DNA from: Pseudomonadota bacterium
GTDB lineage: Bacteria; Pseudomonadota; Gammaproteobacteria; Pseudomonadales; Oceanobacteraceae
Reading direction: 5' to 3'
Assembly (NCBI GenBank): GCA_030145845.1
Contig: JAIXHJ010000001.1
Span: forward strand, 520,940-584,939
DNA: 64,000 nucleotides
The notes beneath the pieces were generated by a model. It was not told where the DNA came from, did no database searches, and saw only the letters and a list, made by a program, of their open reading frames with translations. Shown piece after piece: positions 1 to 10,715 of this stretch. The first letter of the stretch is position 1; every line of letters starts with the position of its first letter. The translations under genes and the position numbers were made by a program.

Positions 1-338
1 TGGGCCATCAGGCAGGCGCCGATCATATTGTTCTGTACCCGGTCACTGGGGCAGCCGACATTCAGGTTAACTTCGTCATAACCCCATTCGCCGGCAAAGG
101 CCGCACACTGCGCCAGGGCCTGCGGGTCACTGCCGCCCAGCTGCAGAGCCAGCGGGTGTTCCTCTTCGTGGTAACGAAGAAAACCGGCGCGGTTGCCATG
201 GATCAGGGCGCCGGTGGTGACCATTTCGGTATACAGCACGGCATGGCGGGTCAGCTGGCGCCAGAAGTAACGGCAATGGCGGTCGCTCCAGTCCATCATG
301 GGGGCGGTGGTGAAGGTGCGGTCGATGGTGTTGCTCAT
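1..338 (-). CDS. dusA: tRNA-dihydrouridine(20/20a) synthase DusA (N-terminal part)
   Basis: The first 112 residues of an FMN-dependent dihydrouridine synthase that reduces U20/U20a in the D-loop of tRNAs. The N-terminus carries the motifs [23 protein letters not shown] and [11 protein letters not shown], the last being the DusA signature around the substrate-site cysteine. These match the DusA branch better than DusB or DusC. The C-terminal two thirds run off the left edge of the window. The start codon shares one base with the hflD stop codon (ATGA), so the gene is translationally coupled to hflD and sits at the distal end of the nudJ-mnmA-hflD run. Confidence 0.93.
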   Translation of the reverse strand, partial: MSNTIDRTFTTAPMMDWSDRHCRYFWRQLTRHAVLYTEMVTTGALIHGNRAGFLRYHEEEHPLALQLGGSDPQALAQCAAFAGEWGYDEVNLNVGCPSDRVQNNMIGACLMA

Positions 339-970
339 CAGTGCTCCGCCGTCTGGCCGAGAATCTCATCGCAGGCTTTCAGGTAGCGGCTGCGGCTGAC
401 CATCAGGTGCCAGCGTTTACCGCCGACCTGACGCCAGAGAATGGCAGCACGGATACCGGCCAGCAGCAGGGCGCGTACCTTATTGGCGGTGGCCGGATTC
501 TGCAGATAGGTCGGGTTGCCGGTGACGTGAATGCGGAAGCTGAGGTTGCTGAGCGTACGTTTGTACAGGTCGGCAACGGCAGCGATGGTATTTTCATGGC
601 CAATGGAAAAGTGATCAGCCTGGCGGGAGGCAGCCTGAATGCCTTCTCCCAGCGTGTCCATCATCGCCGGCTGCTTGCTCAGTTTGCGTTCCAGATGCAG
701 CAGGCTGAGGGCGTAGCGGGTAACATCCGGGCTCATGCCCTGCGGGTCACGGCCGAGAATCGCGCGCAGGTGATTGATGCCGACGCTGAGATTGACGCGG
801 GCGTGGCCGTAAATGTCAGCGAAACGCTCCGGTGACTGGATAAACAGGGCTTTCAGCAGTGGCTCGCTGGCATCGGCTGAAATGTCGCCGGTCCGCGCCA
901 GTTGTTCCACCAGTGAGGCAGCCTGTACCACAGCGGCAATGGCAATGACCTGTTCCTGATTACGATTCAT
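338..970 (-). CDS. hflD: High frequency lysogenization protein HflD homolog
   Basis: A 210-residue member of the HflD (DUF489, formerly YcfC) family, the normal length. In E. coli HflD is a peripheral membrane protein that binds phage lambda CII; its housekeeping role is unclear. The sequence is all-helical in appearance with no membrane segment. The gene overlaps the end of mnmA by 11 bases and its start has an AGGAA upstream, so it is coupled to mnmA. The mnmA-hflD order is conserved across gammaproteobacteria. The assignment rests on family resemblance plus this synteny. Confidence 0.9.
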   Translation of the reverse strand: MNRNQEQVIAIAAVVQAASLVEQLARTGDISADASEPLLKALFIQSPERFADIYGHARVNLSVGINHLRAILGRDPQGMSPDVTRYALSLLHLERKLSKQPAMMDTLGEGIQAASRQADHFSIGHENTIAAVADLYKRTLSNLSFRIHVTGNPTYLQNPATANKVRALLLAGIRAAILWRQVGGKRWHLMVSRSRYLKACDEILGQTAEH

Positions 971-2063
971 CGGTATTTCCTGTCTGTTCGATTACGCCAC
1001 CGCCGAGGCAACGCTCACCGAGGTAAAACACCACCGACTGGCCGGGAGTGATGGCGCGCTGCGGCTGGTCAAAGGTGACGCGGTAACCCGTGCCCTGTTT
1101 TTCAATCAGACAGTCCTGATCGTCCTGGCGGTAGCGCACTTTGGCACTGCAGCGCAGTGGCAGCTCCGGTTCTTCATTAACCCAGAATACCTGATCGGTG
1201 GTCAGCCACTGTTTAAACAGCAACGGATGATTCTTACCCTGTACGGCGATCAGAACATTGCGGCTGAGGTCTTTGCCGGCAACAAACCAGGGTTCATCGG
1301 GATAACCGGACAGGCCGCCGATGCCGAGCCCCTGGCGCTGGCCCAGGGTGTGATACATCAGCCCCTGATGTTCGCCGATGTCATCGCCCTGGTCGGTTTC
1401 AATACGGCCGGGCTGAGCGGGCAGGTACTGCCTGAGAAAGTCTTTGAAGCGGCGTTCGCCGATAAAGCAGATGCCGGTCGAATCTTTCTTCGTCGCCGTC
1501 ACCAGCCCCTGTTGTTCGGCAATGCGGCGTACTTCGGGTTTTTCCAGTTCGCCCACCGGGAACAGGGTCTGAGCGATTTCCGCTTCGCCAACGGCGTGCA
1601 GGAAGTAGCTCTGGTCCTTGTTCGGATCAAGCCCTTTGAGCAGGTAAGTGTGGCCGTCCTGATCAAGGCGGCGCACATAGTGGCCGGTCGCGATCAGATC
1701 GGCACCCAGTACGTGGGCATAGTCGAGGAAGGCTTTGAACTTGATTTCGCGGTTACAGAGAATGTCCGGATTCGGGGTACGTCCGGCCTGGTATTCGGCG
1801 AGAAAGTACTCGAACACATTATCCCAGTATTCGGCCGCAAAGTTGGCCTGGTGCAGGGTAATGCCCAGCTTGTCGCAGACCTGCTGGGCATCGGCCAGAT
1901 CTTCTTTGGCGGTACAGTATTCGGTACCGTCATCTTCATCCCAGTTCTTCATGAACAGGCCTTCGACCTGATAGCCCTGCTGCATCAGCAGGTAGGCAGA
2001 TACTGAAGAATCGACACCGCCGGACATGCCGACGATGACTTTGGTTTCAGCGGGAGATTTCAT
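960..2063 (-). CDS. mnmA: tRNA-specific 2-thiouridylase MnmA
   Basis: Catalyses ATP-dependent thiolation of U34 in tRNA-Lys, -Glu and -Gln, taking sulfur from the TusBCD/TusE relay, which is also in this window near 21-22 kb. Residues 12-20 form the PP-loop GMSGGVDSS. The two catalytic cysteines are seen in the contexts [12 protein letters not shown] and [10 protein letters not shown]. Length is 367 residues, normal for the family. I chose the ATG at 2063 because it follows the nudJ stop and gives the usual short N-terminus; an in-frame TTG at 2081 lies inside nudJ. Cytoplasmic; an operon with nudJ and hflD is likely. Confidence 0.96.
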   Translation of the reverse strand: MKSPAETKVIVGMSGGVDSSVSAYLLMQQGYQVEGLFMKNWDEDDGTEYCTAKEDLADAQQVCDKLGITLHQANFAAEYWDNVFEYFLAEYQAGRTPNPDILCNREIKFKAFLDYAHVLGADLIATGHYVRRLDQDGHTYLLKGLDPNKDQSYFLHAVGEAEIAQTLFPVGELEKPEVRRIAEQQGLVTATKKDSTGICFIGERRFKDFLRQYLPAQPGRIETDQGDDIGEHQGLMYHTLGQRQGLGIGGLSGYPDEPWFVAGKDLSRNVLIAVQGKNHPLLFKQWLTTDQVFWVNEEPELPLRCSAKVRYRQDDQDCLIEKQGTGYRVTFDQPQRAITPGQSVVFYLGERCLGGGVIEQTGNTDES

Positions 2064-2064
2064 G

Positions 2065-2520
2065 TCAGGGGTGCTCAACAATGACAGACAGCGGATAGCG
2101 TTTTCCGCTCAGATAATCTTCAACACAGGTCAGGACCATCCGGCTGCGCAGGGTGTCGCTGCTGCGCAGTTCGTCGATGGTCATCCAGCGGGGGCCAATA
2201 ATGCCATCATCCAGCTCGGCTTGCGGGTCATGCCGCAACGCCGTACCGAACAGGCAGTAACGGTGGTAAGTAATGCCGTTGGCCGGCGCGGTGTAGATAT
2301 ACAGGCCTACCAGACCCTCTGGGCGGATATGCCAGCCGGTTTCTTCCAGCGTTTCACGGACAGCAGCCGCGGCGATGGTCTCGCCGGACTCGACGTGACC
2401 GGCTGGCTGGTTGATCACCTGCTGACCGAGGGCAATTTCCTCTGTCATCAGGAAACGGCCGTCCTGCTCAACAATGGTGGCTACGGTAGCGTGAGGGGTC
2501 CAGCGATCGTCGTTCATCAT
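2065..2520 (-). CDS. nudJ: NUDIX phosphatase NudJ
   Basis: A 151-residue NUDIX hydrolase. The NUDIX box is visible as [20 protein letters not shown] followed by TGW, with the conserved glutamates. NudJ of E. coli hydrolyses nucleoside di- and triphosphates and HMP-PP (a thiamine precursor); that activity is inferred from family and position. It lies immediately upstream of mnmA with only one base between its stop and the mnmA ATG, exactly as in E. coli. Two adjacent ATG codons (2518-2520 and 2515-2517) are possible starts, and an AGGCG precedes them. Confidence 0.9.
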   Translation of the reverse strand: MMNDDRWTPHATVATIVEQDGRFLMTEEIALGQQVINQPAGHVESGETIAAAAVRETLEETGWHIRPEGLVGLYIYTAPANGITYHRYCLFGTALRHDPQAELDDGIIGPRWMTIDELRSSDTLRSRMVLTCVEDYLSGKRYPLSVIVEHP

Positions 2521-2570
2521 TACGCCTGTGTAAAATGGGCGGAGATTTTACCCGAAATGCGGGGTTGCGC

Positions 2571-3206
2571 TCAAACCCTGCGCTTGCGGCTGGCTTGCCG
2601 GTCTGTTGTGCGTGCCGCTGGCCGGCGCCCGTGGGGTCTGGCTTTGTTGTCGGTGCTGGCAGGCATATTAATGGTTTCACGGCGGTATTCGCCCGGCTGC
2701 AGGGCATCCAGTTTCCACGGACCGATCTGAACCCGTATCAGCCGCAGGGTGGGAAAGCCGATATGGGCGGTCATGCGTCTGACCTGGCGGTTGCGGCCTT
2801 CGCTGATGTGGATCTCCAGCCAGCAGGTAACGTCATTGGCGCGGTAGCGTACCGGCGGGTTGCGTGGCCAGAGCTGAGGTGGTGGAATAATACGGACTCT
2901 GGCAGGGCGGGTCGGGCCGTCTTTCAGCGTGATTCCCTGACGCAGTGCGTCCAGGTCGCTTTCTTGCGGCTGACCTTCTACCTGAACCCAGTAAGTTTTT
3001 TCCATTTTGTGTTTCGGATCGGCGATGCGGGCCTGCAGGCGACCGTCGTCGGTGAGCAGCATCAGCCCTTCGGAGTCATAATCGAGGCGTCCGGCAGGGT
3101 AGACGCCGGGCAGGTCAATACAGGCCTTCAGCGTGCAGCGCCCGGCAGAGTCACTAAACTGGGAGAGGACGTTAAAGGGTTTGTTCAGCAGGATGAGTGT
3201 GGCCAT
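2571..3206 (-). CDS. rluE: 23S rRNA pseudouridine(2457) synthase RluE
   Basis: A 211-residue RsuA/RluE-type pseudouridine synthase that modifies U2457 in 23S rRNA. The catalytic block [19 protein letters not shown] contains the essential aspartate. The protein begins directly at the catalytic fold ([10 protein letters not shown]) without an N-terminal S4 domain, as is typical of RluE. The C-terminal 25 residues are basic and low complexity. Position between nudJ and icd repeats the E. coli order icd-rluE-nudJ-mnmA-hflD, which supports RluE over RluF or RsuA. Confidence 0.9.
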   Translation of the reverse strand: MATLILLNKPFNVLSQFSDSAGRCTLKACIDLPGVYPAGRLDYDSEGLMLLTDDGRLQARIADPKHKMEKTYWVQVEGQPQESDLDALRQGITLKDGPTRPARVRIIPPPQLWPRNPPVRYRANDVTCWLEIHISEGRNRQVRRMTAHIGFPTLRLIRVQIGPWKLDALQPGEYRRETINMPASTDNKARPHGRRPAARTTDRQASRKRRV

Positions 3207-3226
3207 CAGATTCGTTCGAAAAGTTC

Positions 3227-3284
3227 TGTAAGAAAACTACTTATTCTTTCGTCTAGCTTGCATTTTTTGTAGAAAAACTACAAA
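3227..3284. promoter_or_regulatory. Repeated palindrome between rluE and icd, possible operator
   Basis: A perfect inverted repeat TTTGTAG-AAAAA-CTACAAA lies at 3266-3284, and a near copy of its core (TGTAAGAAAACTAC, 3227-3240) lies 41 bases upstream of the equivalent TGTAGAAAAACTAC (3268-3281). The palindrome would overlap a weak promoter core (TTGCAT at 3258, TACAAA at 3279). TGTA-spacer-TACA palindromes are typical of RpiR-family sugar-acid regulators such as HexR or RccR in pseudomonads, but which protein binds here is inference. Confidence 0.45.
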
Positions 3285-3305
3285 TTACCGCACCGGGCTC
3301 TCTGA

Positions 3306-5702
<2,397 letters not shown>

Positions 5703-5720
5703 TTAATTACTCAGTAAAAT

Positions 5721-5750
5721 AAAAAAAGCCGCAGTGATGCGGCTTTTTTT
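5721..5750. terminator. Bidirectional intrinsic terminator between icd and cspD
   Basis: Stem AGCCGCA/TGCGGCT with a short loop, flanked by a run of A on the left and a run of seven T on the right. It can therefore stop transcription from icd and from the convergent cold shock gene. Confidence 0.9.
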
Positions 5751-5792
5751 ATGTTGGTCTGACGCTGAGGCTGTGCTGGGCCGGTAATGCCG

Positions 5793-6050
5793 TCATGCTT
5801 CTGCCGTCTGTTTAGGCTCAGTGGGCGTACTGTCAGATGAATTGGCATCAATGGTGCGGATATTGATCGCATGAGTGCCTTTGTCACTGGGACGGGTTTC
5901 AAACTCAACGGCCTGACCGGCTTTGAGTGTGCGATAACCATCCATCTGAATCATTGAATAATGAGCAAAAAGGTCTTCATTGCCGTCATCAGCGAGGATA
6001 AACCCATAGCCTTTGGCGTTATTGAACCATTTTACTTTCCCTGTCTTCAT
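5793..6050 (-). CDS. cspD: Cold shock domain protein, CspD type
   Basis: An 85-residue single-stranded nucleic acid binding protein with one cold shock domain. RNP1 (KGYGFI) and RNP2 (DLFAHYS) are intact, and a short Ser/Thr/Glu-rich tail follows the domain. The start at 6050 (MKTGKVKWF) has GGAGG just upstream; an earlier in-frame ATG at 6098 would add an unsupported 16-residue extension. CspD of E. coli inhibits replication in stationary phase. Divergent position next to clpS-clpA, as in E. coli and Pseudomonas, supports the CspD name over other Csp paralogs. Confidence 0.9.
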   Translation of the reverse strand: MKTGKVKWFNNAKGYGFILADDGNEDLFAHYSMIQMDGYRTLKAGQAVEFETRPSDKGTHAINIRTIDANSSDSTPTEPKQTAEA

Positions 6051-6286
6051 CGCCTGCCTCCGTTCCTGACCGGATCTTATAATGAGATTCGCCTGCAAAC
6101 TGGCTGATCTTTACACTACGCCGGGGCTTTCAGAGCGTCAAGCGCCGGCGCGGCCGGAAATATGCGCCCTTGGTTTAATCTGCGGCGCCCTCATATTAAC
6201 AATCAGGAGCATGATGCTGTGCTCAGCTCTAGAGCTTACTGCGGGCTGACGGTATCATTTTGTAAAACACGATGATTTACCAGGCT

Positions 6287-6646
6287 ATGCATCAGATTCA
6301 GGAATCTAAACTAAACTTACAGGCAGATGATCCTTTCCATGGGAATGACGGGGGACTGGCGGTTGAATCCGTAAAGCCGGCGCTTAAAAAGCCCTCGCTG
6401 TACTCAGTCATTATGATGAATGACGATTATACCCCCATGGAATTTGTGGTTGAGGTTCTGCAGAGTTTTTTTAATAAAACTCCGGAGCAGGCTACACAGA
6501 TCATGTTAACGGTTCACACCAAGGGCAGCGCTGTCTGTGCGGTCTACACCAAAGATGTGGCCGAAACTAAAGCTGCGTTAGTGAATCAATATGCAAGAGA
6601 TTGTCAGCATCCCCTGATGTGTGAGATATCTCCTGCTGAAGACTGA
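6287..6646 (+). CDS. clpS: ATP-dependent Clp protease adaptor ClpS
   Basis: Adaptor that recognises N-degron substrates (N-terminal Leu, Phe, Trp, Tyr) and hands them to ClpAP. The core shows the ClpS hallmarks [24 protein letters not shown] and [13 protein letters not shown]. The first 35 residues form the flexible arm needed for delivery. I chose ATG 6287 because the resulting N-terminus (MHQIQESKL) resembles pseudomonad ClpS; ATG 6272 in the same frame would add five residues and neither has a strong ribosome site. Stop is 15 bases before clpA, so the pair is an operon. Confidence 0.94.
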   Translation: MHQIQESKLNLQADDPFHGNDGGLAVESVKPALKKPSLYSVIMMNDDYTPMEFVVEVLQSFFNKTPEQATQIMLTVHTKGSAVCAVYTKDVAETKAALVNQYARDCQHPLMCEISPAED

Positions 6647-6661
6647 GGCTTAGGAGGCGCT

Positions 6662-8920
6662 ATGCTGAACCGCGAACTGGAGCAAACCCTGAACGAAGCA
6701 TTCAAGGATGCCCGATCGAAACGTCATGAGTTTATGACGGTCGAGCACCTGCTGCTGGCGTTGCTCGACAATGAAGCCGCATCGTCTGTGCTGGAAGCCT
6801 GTGGTGCCGATATCACCAAGCTGCGCAAGGAACTGCAGGAATTTGTGGATTCCACCACGCCGCTGATTCCGGAAACCGACAGCGAGCGTGAAACCCAGCC
6901 GACACTCGGATTTCAGCGGGTGCTGCAGCGTGCTGTTTTTCATGTCCAGTCGTCCGGTAAGTCAGAGGTTACCGGGGCTAATGTGCTGGTTGCGATTTTC
7001 TCTGAACAGGAAAGCCAGGCGGTTTATTTCCTCAAACAGCAGAATATTGCCCGCATTGATGTGGTGAATTTCATTTCGCATGGCATTTCCAAGGTTGGTG
7101 GTCAGGAGGAAACCTCAGATCATCTGTCGGAATCCACCGAGGAAGAGGGTGAAAGTGCCGGTAAAAATGCCCTGGAAGGTTACGCCACCAATCTCAACCG
7201 TCTTGCCCGTGAAGGCAAAATCGATCCATTGATCGGCCGTGAGTACGAAGTTAACCGTCTGGTGCAGACACTGGCCCGGCGGCGGAAAAATAATCCACTG
7301 CTGGTTGGTGATTCCGGGGTGGGCAAAACCGCGATTGTTGAAGGTCTGGCAAAGCGTATTGTCGATCACGATGTGCCGGATGTTATTGAAGATGCCGTGG
7401 TTTACAGCCTGGATATGGGGGCGCTGCTGGCCGGCACCAAATACCGGGGTGATTTTGAAAAACGCTTCAAGGCGCTGCTGGCAGAGCTGAAAAAACAGCC
7501 GCACGGTATTCTCTTTATTGATGAAATTCATACCATTATCGGTGCCGGCGCTGCGTCCGGCGGGGTGATGGACGCCAGTAACCTGCTTAAGCCATTGCTG
7601 AGCTCCGGTGAAATCCGCTGTATCGGTTCCACCACCTTTACTGAATTCCGTGGCATTTTTGAAAAAGACAGCGCGCTGACCCGTCGCTTCCAGAAAATCG
7701 ATGTGGCGCAGCCGTCGGTTGACGATACCTACAAAATCCTCAAGGGGCTGAAATCCCGGTTTGAGGAGCATCACCATATCCGCTACACCGACAAGGCACT
7801 GAAAGCCGCAGCGGAATTGTCAGAGCGTTACATCACTGACCGTAACCTGCCGGATAAGGCGATTGACGTCATTGATGAAGTCGGCGCTCTGCAGCAGCTG
7901 CTGGCGCCGAATAAGCGTAAGAAAGTGATTGGCGTGGGCGAAGTTGAACAGGTGATTGCGGCGATCGCGCGCATTCCGCCGAAAACGGTGTCGGCCTCTG
8001 ATAAAGAACTGCTGTTCAAGCTGGAAGATAAGCTGCAGATGGTGGTCTTTGGTCAGAATGAGGCAATTGATACGCTGGCAACGGCGATCAAGATGTCCCG
8101 TGCCGGTCTGAATTCACCGCAGAAGCCGATCGGTTCCTTTCTGTTTGCCGGCCCGACCGGTGTCGGTAAAACCGAGGTCTCCCGTCAGCTGGCATCGGTG
8201 ATGGGGATGGAGCTGGTGCGCTTCGATATGTCTGAATATATGGAGCGCCATACGGTTTCCCGTCTGATTGGTGCGCCTCCGGGTTACGTCGGATACGACC
8301 AGGGTGGTCTGCTGACCGAAGCGATCAATAAAAACCCGCACTGTGTGCTGCTGCTGGATGAAATTGAAAAAGCGCATCCGGAAGTGTTCAACATTCTGCT
8401 GCAGGTTATGGACCATGGCACGCTGACCGACAACAATGGCCGCAAGACGGACTTCCGTAACGTTATCCTGATTATGACCACCAATGCCGGCGCGGAGCAG
8501 ATGAGCCGTCCGAGCATCGGCTTTACACAGCAGGATCACACGACGGACGGAACGGAAGCGCTGAAACGCCTGTTTACGCCGGAATTCCGCAACCGTCTCG
8601 ATAGCGTGATTCAGTTTGCGCCGTTGTCACGCGATACCATTCTGCATGTGGTTGATAAGTTCCTGACCGAACTGCAGGGGCAGCTGGACGACAAGCGCGT
8701 GATGCTGAATGTCGGCGATGATGCCCGTCAGTGGCTTGCTGAACACGGCTACGACGAGAAAATGGGCGCACGCCCTATGGGCCGCCTGGTTCAGGACAAA
8801 ATCAAAAAGCCATTGGCTGAGAAGATTCTGTTCGGTGAACTCGCGCAGGGAGGCGAGGTGGATATTGCGGTAGAAAATGGAGAGCTGGTTATGTCGGTGC
8901 CCGAGGAGGTACCGGCCTGA
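6662..8920 (+). CDS. clpA: ClpA, ATPase subunit of ClpAP protease
   Basis: A 752-residue Hsp100 unfoldase with two AAA+ modules. After an N-terminal Clp-N domain, which docks ClpS, Walker A of D1 is GDSGVGKTA near residue 217, with Walker B FIDEIH. D2 carries GPTGVGKTE near residue 497 and Walker [14 protein letters not shown] strong AGGAGGCGCT ribosome site precedes ATG 6662. It feeds unfolded substrates to ClpP, whose gene is not in this window. Genes for ClpS and both leucyl-transferases of the N-degron route lie within 4 kb. Confidence 0.97.
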   Translation: MLNRELEQTLNEAFKDARSKRHEFMTVEHLLLALLDNEAASSVLEACGADITKLRKELQEFVDSTTPLIPETDSERETQPTLGFQRVLQRAVFHVQSSGKSEVTGANVLVAIFSEQESQAVYFLKQQNIARIDVVNFISHGISKVGGQEETSDHLSESTEEEGESAGKNALEGYATNLNRLAREGKIDPLIGREYEVNRLVQTLARRRKNNPLLVGDSGVGKTAIVEGLAKRIVDHDVPDVIEDAVVYSLDMGALLAGTKYRGDFEKRFKALLAELKKQPHGILFIDEIHTIIGAGAASGGVMDASNLLKPLLSSGEIRCIGSTTFTEFRGIFEKDSALTRRFQKIDVAQPSVDDTYKILKGLKSRFEEHHHIRYTDKALKAAAELSERYITDRNLPDKAIDVIDEVGALQQLLAPNKRKKVIGVGEVEQVIAAIARIPPKTVSASDKELLFKLEDKLQMVVFGQNEAIDTLATAIKMSRAGLNSPQKPIGSFLFAGPTGVGKTEVSRQLASVMGMELVRFDMSEYMERHTVSRLIGAPPGYVGYDQGGLLTEAINKNPHCVLLLDEIEKAHPEVFNILLQVMDHGTLTDNNGRKTDFRNVILIMTTNAGAEQMSRPSIGFTQQDHTTDGTEALKRLFTPEFRNRLDSVIQFAPLSRDTILHVVDKFLTELQGQLDDKRVMLNVGDDARQWLAEHGYDEKMGARPMGRLVQDKIKKPLAEKILFGELAQGGEVDIAVENGELVMSVPEEVPA

Positions 8921-8948
8921 TGGCTCAGTACCTGCCGGGCGAATGGCA

Positions 8949-9167
8949 TCAGCGCGCCCGGTAGGTAATACGGCCTTTGCTCAGGTCGTACGGAGTTAAC
9001 TCCACCTTCACCTTGTCGCCGGTCAGAATGCGGATGTAGTTTTTACGCATCTTGCCGGAGATATGGGCAGTCACAACGTGACCGTTCTCGAGTTTCACGC
9101 GGAACATAGTATTTGGAAGGGTATCGATTACTTCGCCTTCCATTTCAATATGATCATCTTTTGCCAT
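8949..9167 (-). CDS. infA: Translation initiation factor IF-1
   Basis: A 72-residue S1/OB-fold protein that occupies the ribosomal A site during initiation. Sequence is near identical to other gammaproteobacterial IF-1 proteins ([24 protein letters not shown]). It is convergent with clpA, only 28 bases away, and lies downstream of bpt on the same strand. Confidence 0.97.
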   Translation of the reverse strand: MAKDDHIEMEGEVIDTLPNTMFRVKLENGHVVTAHISGKMRKNYIRILTGDKVKVELTPYDLSKGRITYRAR

Positions 9168-9266
9168 TCGTCACCTGTTGAGAGCTTAAATTACGCGGGC
9201 GCATTCTGCCTTAAATCGTCAGGATAAGCAAAGCAATTGCCCGTTTCGTCATCCGTTGTGTGATAT

Positions 9267-9971
9267 TCAGGGCGACAGCAGCTGCCAGCGGTTGTCAGAA
9301 TACTCCTCCAGCGGGAAGAACTGGCGCTTATATTCCATTTTACGGCTGCCGTGCACATAGTAGCCAAGATAGTTATAGGGCAGACCAAGAGCGGCGGCAA
9401 TCCGGCTCAGGGTCAGAATCATAAAGGTGCCCGGGGAGCGGTGCTGTTCATCCGGATCGTAGAAGCAGTACACCGCCGACAGCCCGTCACCGAGAATATC
9501 GAATACCATGCAGGCCAGCAGGCGTCCGTGCAGGCGGGCGGTCAGAAAGCGCGTACTGCCATAATCACTGACCAGAAAATCTTCATACTGAGCCCGCCCG
9601 GGTGGGTACATGTCGCCGTCGGCATGGCGTTCATTGATGTATCGCTCGTACAGGCGATAAAACTCATCGCCACTGTCGGGCGGAATAACTTCCAGAGTCA
9701 GGTCCTGACTTTTTTTAATGATGCGGCGCTGATTGCGCGGTGGCAGCATCTCTTTCACCCGCAGGCGGACGGCGCGGCAGGCATTACATTCCGGGCAGGC
9801 CGGCCGGTAAAGCAGGCGGCCACTGCGGCGGAAGCCATTCAGGCTCAGCAGGGTGAGCGATTCATCATCCAGTTGCGCCCGTGGGTCGACATACAGGCTG
9901 CGCGACTGCTGGCCGGGCAGATAGCTGCAGGCGTGAGTTTCCGGCGGCTGGAATAACAGAATCTTGTTCAT
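9267..9971 (-). CDS. bpt: Aspartate/glutamate leucyltransferase Bpt
   Basis: A 234-residue member of the bacterial ATE1-like (DUF/ATE N and C domain) family. It transfers leucine from Leu-tRNA onto proteins with N-terminal Asp or Glu, creating an N-degron read by ClpS. The N-terminal Cys-rich element CSYLPGQ ... RPACPECNACRAVR and the C-terminal segment LGYYVHGSRKMEYK are both typical. Its ATG overlaps the aat stop (ATGA), so aat and bpt are coupled. Position beside aat, clpS and clpA is strong contextual support. Confidence 0.94.
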   Translation of the reverse strand: MNKILLFQPPETHACSYLPGQQSRSLYVDPRAQLDDESLTLLSLNGFRRSGRLLYRPACPECNACRAVRLRVKEMLPPRNQRRIIKKSQDLTLEVIPPDSGDEFYRLYERYINERHADGDMYPPGRAQYEDFLVSDYGSTRFLTARLHGRLLACMVFDILGDGLSAVYCFYDPDEQHRSPGTFMILTLSRIAAALGLPYNYLGYYVHGSRKMEYKRQFFPLEEYSDNRWQLLSP

Positions 9972-10660
9972 GCCATTATCCCCGGCAGACGGATGTCCCG
10001 CGGGTCGCTGACCGCTGCCTGCAGCTGGCGCTCGAAAGACTCACGGTTTAACTCCAGCAGACCAAAGCGCGCCAGGTGGTCGGTTTTCATCTGGCAGTCA
10101 ATCAGGCGGATGCCAGCACGGAACATAACCGGTGCAGCGCAGGCAAACGCCACCTTTGACGCGTCGCTGACGGCAGAAAACATTGATTCACCGAAATACG
10201 CGCTGCCGATGATCAACCCGTAAAAGCCGCCGCACAGGCCGCCGTCCTGCCAGCACTCCACGCTGATGGCGCGGCCAGCCTGATGCAGGCGACTGTAACT
10301 GTCGATCATGTCGCGGCTGATCCAGGTGCCGGCTGCATCGTCTCTTGGGGCGGCACAGGCGGTCATCACCCGGCGGAAGGCCAGATTGCTGGTAATGGTG
10401 AACTTTTGCCGGCGGATGGCTTTCTGAACGGATCTGGGAATGCGGAAACTGTCCGGGGTGATCACGGCCCTGGGCACGGGAGACCACCAGAGCCGCACTT
10501 CATCAGGATCGTTCCATGGAAAAATGCCGTGGCGGTAGGCCTGATCCAGCCACAGCGGGGATATCTGACCCCCGGCGGCAAGCAGGCCAGCCGGTTCATC
10601 CAGCGCTTTGTCGGTGGCTGGAAAGTGTGGAAATGAGACTTCATCAAGCCAGTCAATCAT
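9968..10660 (-). CDS. aat: Leucyl/phenylalanyl-tRNA--protein transferase Aat
   Basis: Transfers Leu or Phe from tRNA to proteins with N-terminal Arg or Lys, the second entry to the bacterial N-degron pathway. Family motifs are visible: GIFPWNDPDEVRLWWSPVPR, with the tRNA 3'-end pocket, and HLARFGL plus FGESMFSA further on. Length is 230 residues. The ATG at 10660 is preferred; an in-frame TTG two codons earlier (10666) is possible. Divergent from ftsK and coupled to bpt. Confidence 0.95.
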   Translation of the reverse strand: MIDWLDEVSFPHFPATDKALDEPAGLLAAGGQISPLWLDQAYRHGIFPWNDPDEVRLWWSPVPRAVITPDSFRIPRSVQKAIRRQKFTITSNLAFRRVMTACAAPRDDAAGTWISRDMIDSYSRLHQAGRAISVECWQDGGLCGGFYGLIIGSAYFGESMFSAVSDASKVAFACAAPVMFRAGIRLIDCQMKTDHLARFGLLELNRESFERQLQAAVSDPRDIRLPGIMA

Positions 10661-10715
10661 GCTCAACCCGTGGTAGACTTCGCGTAAATCAATTCAGGTA
10701 AACGGAACCGTTATT

